This document shows, piece after piece, positions 56,917 through 64,000 of a stretch of 64,000 nt of DNA (its first letter is position 1; every line of letters starts with the position of its first letter). The notes under the pieces were generated by a model that was not told the origin of the DNA, searched no databases, and saw only the letters and a list, made by a program, of their open reading frames with translations. Source of the stretch: Ceratodon purpureus (lineage: Eukaryota > Streptophyta > Bryopsida > Pseudoditrichales > Ditrichaceae); contig CM026426.1 of the NCBI GenBank assembly GCA_014871385.1, forward strand, positions 89,682,250 to 89,746,249, written 5' to 3'. Position numbers and translations under genes: made by a program.

Positions 56917-58348
56917 TAATGAACTTCTCACAGGGATACCGGAGGCAAACCGTCGGCGTCGCAACCATCTGAAAACTTCACCGAACCATTTAATCGGTAG
57001 GAGCAACAGGCGGTCTGTACAAAGGGCAAGGACGTAGTCAATGCAAGCTGATGACTTGCGCTTACTAAGAATTCCTTCTTGAAGATCAATAATTGCAATG
57101 ATCTATCCCCATCATTATGAAATTTCAAAAGATTACCCAGGCCTATCGGCCTAGGTTATAAACTCGTTGAATTCATCAGTGTAGCGCGCGTGCGGCCTAG
57201 AAAATCTAAAGGCATCAATGACCTGTTATTGCCTCAAACTTTCATCGGCTAAATGCCGATAGTCCCTCTATGAAGCTGGCCGCAAAGAAGAAAATCCTTC
57301 GCGTAACTAGTTAGCAGGCTATGGTCTCGTTCGGAATCGGAATTATCGAGACAAACCACTCTACCAACTCAGAACGGCCATGCACCACCCCCCATAGAAT
57401 CAAGAAAGAGTTCTTAATGTGTCAATCCTTACTATGTCTAAACCTGATAAGTTTCCCCGCGTTGAGTCAAATTAAGCCGCATGCTCAACTCTTGGTGGTG
57501 CCCTTCCGTCAACCCTTTAAGTTTCAGCTTTGCAACCATACTCCCACTGAATCCAAAAAAATTGATTTCTCATAAGGTCATCAAATCAACACCTGCCAAT
57601 CTCTAGTCGGCATCGTTTATGGTTGAGACTTGGACGATATCTAGTTGTCTTCAAGCCCCCAACTTTTGTTAATGATTTATGAAAACATCCTTAGCAAATT
57701 CTTCCAAAGAAGTTTCAGCTCTGATAATGAAATACGAATGTCCTCAACTGTCCCTATTTATAATTACCTTGGTCCTGAAGACCAACACAACATTACTTGA
57801 GTCCTATCACATTATTCCATGCTAATGTATTTAGAGCATAGGCTTGCTTTGAGCACTCTAATTTTTTCAAAGTAACATTGCCGACTCCGCGTACCGACCA
57901 ACGAAGGCTAGGAGCGCGTCCCCAGTAGAAAGGCCGGGTAGACCACTGCACACCCACAAGGGGCGGACAGCTCCCCTTGACCCATGATCCAACTACAAGC
58001 TTTTTAACAGCAACAACTTAAATATACGCTATTGGAGCTGGAATTACCGCGGTTGCTAGCACGAGACTTGCCCTCCAATGGATCCTTGTCAAGGGATTTA
58101 GATTGTACTCATACCAATTACGAGACTTGTAAAAGCCCAATATTGTTATTTATTGTCACTACCTCCCCATGTCGGGATTGGGTAACTTGCGAGCTTACTG
58201 CCTTCCTTGGATGTGGTAGCCATTTCTCAGGCTGCCTCTTTCAAATCGAACCCTAATTCTCCGTCACCCGTTACCACCATGGTAGGCATCTATCCTACCA
58301 TCGAAAGTTGATAGGACAAAAATTTGAATGAAACATCGCGAGCACTGG
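56849..58348 (-). pseudogene. 18S rRNA, degenerate, 5' end cut off by a CACTA insertion
   Basis: Starts at the 18S 3' end (complement ATGATCCTTCCGAAGGTTTA) and runs through CCGTCAACCCTTTAAGTTTC (57,507), GGCATCGTTTATGGTTGAGA (57,609) and ATACGCTATTGGAGCTGGAA (58,023) to TAGGCATCTATCCTACCATC (58,282). It stops at about 58,345, where the next bases are CACTAGTGG; roughly the first 0.3-0.4 kb of 18S is missing from the window. Many transitions and small deletions (for example near 57,690). Not functional. Confidence 0.9.
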
Positions 58349-61300
58349 CACTAGTGGAAAACCCTGTTCATAGTAACAGAAAACCAACAAATTTGTGTTA
58401 GCTTTGGCAATGGCCACTGCGAATTGGAAGACTGTACTGAATTTTGTTAAGGCTGGAAGGTATAGCATATTTTTTTGTTAATGTGGATAGTAGTAAACGA
58501 GCAGAGGTCTAAAAATTGACGTCACTGCACATGGTGCTGATGTGGCAAATACAATTCTAGGAGCATAGTGCTACTAGCTGATTTTGATTCCAAGTATTAT
58601 TACTATAAAAAACATTACACATTTCCTAGTCTATGTCACCCCACATGTTGGTGATGTGGCATATCTACTGTTGTTAGCAAACTGTACTAGCATAATATGG
58701 CTACAATTATCTTTACCCCAAATATCATAAAATATATCCTAATACATGTACACTGAAAATAATTCTGTACTTCACTAAACACAAAGTCTCACAAAAGCGC
58801 TCTTCACAAGCTAGTGACCTGTACTCCGCCCTTGCATACCGGAACAGCCATGCCAATCTAAATTTCTCAAAATCTGCCTAGAACATCAATGTAGCATATA
58901 CAAAGAAGCCCACATCCACAAGTAAATACAACATATTCGACGTGTCCAAACACCTTGTGTTGCAGTTTCACCTGATGTACCTAGTGCAACAGTAGATGAT
59001 TCAATAACACGCAACCATTGACTTTATCTGCACGACAGTATATATCAGAGATCATTAAAGCAAACGCTAAGAAACAAATATTGAACTACTTGAATGACGA
59101 ACAAATGCCACAATGTTTAAAAGTAGTCCAGCCTCCTGCAGCAGTTCCGTTTCTGCTTCCTCCCGGTATCGTTGTCGATGGCAAGTTCTTCTGTTTCATC
59201 ACAAATGCAATATAATCAACGGTTGTGACAAAATGAACTTACGGAGTGATAAAACATTTGCAAAGGGAAGTGCAAGGAAGCTTGTTTGTAAAGGGTGTGC
59301 ACCCATTCAAAGGGTTACAGAACAGAACTGAAACTACAGGAGTTAACAACAACATCATGCGGATTGGATAGGACAACAAAAGAAAGAGAATGTCAAATTT
59401 GTATACAATGAACCGTGCGTCACATCAAAGAGTGCTAGGCTGAAAACACAGCCGGCATGGCATTTCACAAAGAGAACAGAGAAGATTGCTTATTAGTAAA
59501 TTAAAAGCCTCCATAAGGCCTGATCAACTAGGGTAAGGTACAGGAGTTTGGAAAACCACGACACATCTTACAGTATATCGACCGAGACTGAGATTTCAGC
59601 AAGGCATACATGAAGCTGCATTATAATGGACGTTCCTGCTATGGTAAAAACCACTAGTTTCAGTCGTCCTCTTCGGTGGACTCACCGACATCCCTGTCAA
59701 AGAGTTCTTCCGTTCCATCAGCATTCTGACCAAGGACTTGATTCATTGCGATGTTTCTCCCCGTCCGAATTGGTGCTGCATGTATGCCTTCCATCGCAGG
59801 TTCAACACGAAATCCTTCAAAATCTGCAGTCTCTCCCATTCTAAACATCTCGGGTTCCTCCTCTTCTTGTAATTCACTATCCACTCTCCGACCCCTCACC
59901 TCAGTTCGTAGGACAATTTTCCAACCTAGCTCTTCTTCAACATCTGAAAAAAATATCTGGTCACAGTTGATTGGGAAAGCAAACGATTCGTATCCGTATG
60001 AAACTAGAGAGTTGAAATTAGCCATCGTAAATCCCCAGTCATATTTCTTAACAATGGCGTTTCTCCCCCTATAATTTGCCTTCACCCACTCACAAACAAA
60101 CAGTACAACTCAATGTCCTCCATAATTTCGCTCAACAATCTCCAGGATCTGCCCAATGTACTCGAGAGTGGCGTCAACAGGGTTTTCATCTCGTATACCC
60201 CATCGACATGGTCTACGAAACACAACTGCTACCCCTGAGTCACATGTCCTAGTCAGCTTCTCCTCCGCACTCTTCACACGGTAGTGGTAGCCATAAGCGT
60301 ACATACCCTTGAACCGTTGGGCTCGTAATAAGGGTGGTTTCGATGATTCGGCCACGTCTGCAGGCACTTCCTCTCCTCTTTCTTTCCTGTCCTCCACTTC
60401 CTTCCGGATCCAATCTGTAAATGCTGGTATCTCTTCCAAACCTATTGGATACGGCACCAATCTTCTCCCGTTCCTTCGTGGATGTGCACGTCGAAATGCT
60501 GACCTCGTTGATGTCTTGTTCTGCCAAATCTCTTCGTACATGCTGCACCCCAGTCCACAAGAAAAAACGGCCAATTTCAGAGTCACATTCCACTCATATG
60601 AATATAAGTAGGATGTCATGAATATCCAAAACTTGTATTTATTGAAGTATTCACATCTACTCTGCCCCACTACACTAGCCACTCTATAACACAGAACCGT
60701 GACAACTCTTTTAGCAAGGACTAACATGCACAATTGTGGCGATACATTGTTACATTATGAGTACAGCTTTCTAAGTATGAGCTATTTCTAAGCTAACCTT
60801 ATTCAATATACATTTTCACATCTGAAGACAAGAAGCGTAGAGTTCTTACTCTCGGTAAGCTTGCAGGTGCGTTGCGTAACTTGTCTACAACAAAGCCGTG
60901 CATCGCATTGCGCAACTCCTCAGACAACTGTCTTGGCTTCCCCTTTCCCTGTAGAATTTCATCTACCATTGTTGGCTCCTCCTTGTCGTCCCATACTCTT
61001 CGTGACGTGATATTGTAGGTTCTCATGTAGTCAATTATAAACCCCAGTGCCGCCTCAACTTCATAATCGCGGGCTATACTGCCTTCTGGCTTCGCTAAGT
61101 TCTTGATGAATCCCTTCAAAGATTTGAAATACCGTTCATACGGGTACATCCACCTCGTATGAACGGGTCCACACAAGAAAAGCTCCTCCACTAAATGGTT
61201 TGGCAAGTGAGACATGATATCAAAAAATGACAGCGGCATCTCCTTCTCAAGTATACACATAGTTTCAGCGCAGTCTGCAGTCAACTGGGCTTCATCGTCA

Positions 61301-64000
61301 CCGTTTATTGTTTTAGCACACATCTTCTGGAAGACCTTGCTTAAGCGGATCACTGCCCCCGCAAATGGCTTGTTACTTATCTTCGAAAGCACAGAGGCAA
61401 TATTTTTTGAATAAGAACGTGGAAGTCATGCGACTGCAGGCCATTAAGCTTACCTTTACTGATTTTTGTATGTAGAGCACTTGCATAATGGCTTGGAGTC
61501 CTGAGCACCTTGAGCACCCGCAGCACTTTCGCCTTATCCTCCGCTGACGGAACATATGGTGCATCCGGCATGTAGAACTTATCGCCGTTTGAACCAATAG
61601 CCTGTAAATGTAGATGCGAGCGTATGTTGTGTGCCTGCATGTCAGCCCTCACATTTGGTGAATCTTTTTCCCCGAACGCAGTCTTCACGATGTTCTCACA
61701 TATATTTTTTTCACAATGCATAACATCGAGGACGTGCTTCACAAGGTGGGTCTGCAATGACATCGTATTCAAATAATTCAGTGCCAAATTATTTGACTCT
61801 AAATGCATGAAGTAAAAACAGTGTTCACCTTCGCAATCCAACTTAAAATCATAGACATTACAATATTTTCCACATGCTTATATTACACCTTTACTCCTTT
61901 TGCACTTCCATTTCACTCTCTAAATGAGAGGCGACTTTGTGGTGGGACTCTAATGAACTTACAAAACAGAGTATTTGCAAGCACCATTACAGTCGTGCTG
62001 AACTAACTAGTAAGCTTCAATGACAAGTCAACCTACTTTCTTAAAGAAAATGTGGTAGAAAATGCGTACCGACCAATACGGTAGCTCAAACAGGATAGAA
62101 CACCTTTTGACTCCATGTAGTTTGACGGGGTCGTCCTGTGAGTTTTGCAAACCACCTTCTTTGAGAAATGCCTCTCTATTCGAGCCCCACCGCAGTAATT
62201 CTCCCCCAGTAGGTCTTCCTGGAGGCAGGTCCTACTTTGGAAAATTGTTGAAGGCCGCACGAGCCCTTCAAAATGGGTTATCTGCTTCCAGATACCGCCT
62301 TCCCCCCAAATATATCATCTTCTTCAGAATTGCTGAATGTTCTGCACAGGTCTCCGGGCCGCAAAGGGGACACCCTTTGTAACCATGAACCTGATGCCCT
62401 GAGAATAGGCCCTACGCAGGAAAATCATTGACTGTCCATATTAGCATCGCTCTAAGAATGAAATGCCTCTGCCCTTCTGGTTCCGACATGTTCACTGCGG
62501 GTACACCTGCCCATAGTTTCAGCAGATCCTGAACCAGAGGGCGAAGAAATACATTAAAGTTTTCATCGATGACAGCTTTGGGACCGGGAACTAGCATTGC
62601 CAGGCATATGAAAAACTTTTTCGTGAGGAGCCACGGGGGGAGATTGTACACCGTTATCAAGAACATCCAAGTGGAGTGCTTAATAGCATTATTTCTAAAC
62701 GGGATTATGCTGTCGCCAACTAATTCCAAATGGAGATTTGTTTTCACCACAGCAAATTCGGGGTGTACCTCATCTATGTTCTTCCAATGCTTGCTGTCCA
62801 CAGTAGACCTCATAATCTGCCCCCTAGATCTATGTCTGTCATACCAGGTCATAAGCTTGGCAAGCTCCGCACATTTATACATACGCTGCAAGTGCTTAAT
62901 AATTTCAAAGTAACGCACTAACCATTGCGGAATTGAGTTCGATCCCGGATGAAATCGAGGTTGTCTACATGAGGGACATTCCGTGAGATCCTCATTATCT
63001 CCCTCATACAAGACATGCCCCTCTGGGCAGCAGTGCACTTGCCGATGTTTGAGACCCAGTTTCATTAACATGGACTTCACTTCATAGGATGTTCGTGAAA
63101 AACAATTCAAAGTAGGAAGCAAATCACCTCCAATCCAAGTTAGCATGGCGTCCATGAATGTGTGGGACAGAGTACAAACTGCAGAGTGAATAGAACACAA
63201 TCCCACATTGCAACCGATTCTGTGTGCTCCCCTCAAAGACCTTTTGTGAGGACTCTTGAACCAGAAAATCAAAGCTGTCTTCATTCCTTTGTTCGTCGTT
63301 GTCTACTTCGTCAAAATTTAGTGGTGCTTGACCTTCCTCGTTTACAACATTATTGTGAACGTCATCCATTCTCCCGAAGGCATCTCTTGCCATTGCTTCA
63401 AGATCCACCGCATTTCTTTCGGGCCAGGCGAAGTTTGCATCCCTGTTGTTGCCTCGCCATTCACGGTACGCCTCTTCAGCTCCTTCATGTCGACGAGCAG
63501 GACCTCTTACATTTATCCCATCGACAGCCTGGTAACAGGCATTTTCATTGCAATGAGTAATTGATTCGTACACCATATGATGCGGCATCGACAGATCATT
63601 GCAACTGCAGAGACGAATTAAATTATTTGTAATGAGACATCAATGACTGTGGTCTCGTAGGTGAGGGACTTACCAGGACTGGGTATATTAGGTATGGATC
63701 CCGCCTGTGTCTGCTATGATGCCTTGCAATTACTGCGACTTTCCTAACGGGAGCACCTTAGCACCGATTGCACGCGCACAGATATTCATGTAATCCCAAT
63801 CTATTTGCGATTGAGCGCTCTATGTGATAAGCTGCACACAATCGAGTTCGCATTGTCGTAGTGGTCCTCAAGAGTCTAGGGAATAGTCACAAAGCAATTA
63901 AGTGTAGCCGTTGTTGCTGTTGTACCCTTGTAAAAGATTTTACACTCTTTTTCAAAACCTGCGAAATAAGACAATAAGTTACCAAAATTGAGCTAGGGGT
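58349..64000 (-). mobile_element. CACTA (En/Spm) element inserted in the 18S pseudogene
   Basis: CACTAGTGGAAAACC at 58,349 is a CACTA terminus and lies exactly where 18S similarity stops. Its transposase reads on the minus strand (63,588 to 59,660), so this is the 3' end of the element. The 5' end lies beyond 64,000. 58.4-59.6 kb is the subterminal region: no frame, with scattered TAGTAACA/GTACT motifs. The TGG just before the terminus is the candidate 3-bp target site. 63,589-64,000 holds no recognised frame. Confidence 0.8.
59660..63588 (-). pseudogene. CACTA TNP2-type transposase, near full length, decayed
   Basis: Order on the minus strand: N-terminal acidic part (63,588-63,165); a shift into the Transposase_21 core, 63,165-62,412, with CPEGHVLYEGDNEDLTECPS, HPEFAVVKTNLHLELVGDS, YNLPPWLLTKKFFICLAML and LIWTVNDFPA; then HGYKGCPLCGPETC to 62,050 with TGA at 62270 and TAG at 62234; an intron; LVKHVLDVMHCEKNICENIV from 61,752; a shift near 61,395; a DUF4218 part, 61,392-60,799 (HTRWMYPYERYFKSLKGFIK); and a last exon from about 60,575 to 59,660 (DUF4216-like, WGFTMANFN) with one TGA at 60112-60110. 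CACTA transposases cut at the terminal repeats. At least two frameshifts and three stops mean this copy is inactive. It is the full-length relative of the fragment at 3-1213. Confidence 0.88.

Noticed and set aside
53697..58256. Several ORFs of 60-136 codons (for example 55573-55806, 56349-56759, 58032-58256)
   Set aside because: They are open by chance in the complement of rRNA; the underlying sequence is 28S, 5.8S and 18S.

Overview
The window reads as repeat-rich nuclear DNA of a green plant (streptophyte). The main evidence is an intact split gene for chloroplast sedoheptulose-1,7-bisphosphatase, an intact plant-type SUVR histone methyltransferase, a plant-type succinyl-CoA ligase alpha subunit, a broken copy of the chloroplast protease subunit ClpR3, and plant transposon families (CACTA/TNP2, hAT, Ty3 chromovirus). 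I cannot name the species. Only three genes look fully intact; nearly everything else is transposon DNA or eroded gene copies.

Layout. 1-1.2 kb: 3' end of a CACTA transposase (+). 4.8-7.7 kb: a CCGG-dense element with two overlapping ORFs. 9.0-10.4 kb: a shuffled mosaic of 28S rRNA fragments on both strands. 11.4-13.1 kb: two adjacent broken copies of an FCP1/NIF-type (HAD) phosphatase domain. 14.5 kb: a 131-bp CACTA-like MITE with a 3-bp target duplication. 15.4-16.8 kb: a ClpR3 pseudogene that keeps its introns. 18.0-20.05 kb: a three-exon hAT transposase (-), cut off by a Ty3 chromovirus remnant (20.1-22.5 kb). 22.7-26.6 kb: a very AT-rich island carrying the intact intronless succinyl-CoA ligase gene. 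26.6-28.4 kb: a 5' LTR plus gag. 28.7-29.7 kb: a broken aquaporin-family gene. 31-35 kb: strand-skewed low-complexity DNA and eroded ORFs. 35.0-35.3 kb: two pieces of a histone H2A gene lying head to head. 38.1-46.0 kb: two large transposon-like ORFs surround the SUVR gene, with two dense GTAC clusters and a foldback repeat. 46.7-49.2 kb: the SBPase gene (4 exons, 395 codons). 52.0-52.7 kb: a 725-bp inverted-repeat element. 53.65-58.35 kb: a degenerate 28S-5.8S-18S rDNA unit (-), ended inside 18S by a CACTA element that fills the rest of the window.

The three intact genes act separately: SBPase in the Calvin cycle (plastid), succinyl-CoA ligase in the TCA cycle (mitochondrion), SUVR in histone H3K9 methylation (nucleus). 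Most premature stops in the broken ORFs look like CAG-to-TAG or CGA-to-TGA changes, as expected from deamination of methylated cytosine in silenced repeats. The part most worth following up is 38-46 kb, where a catalytically complete SET methyltransferase sits among decayed transposon-like ORFs.
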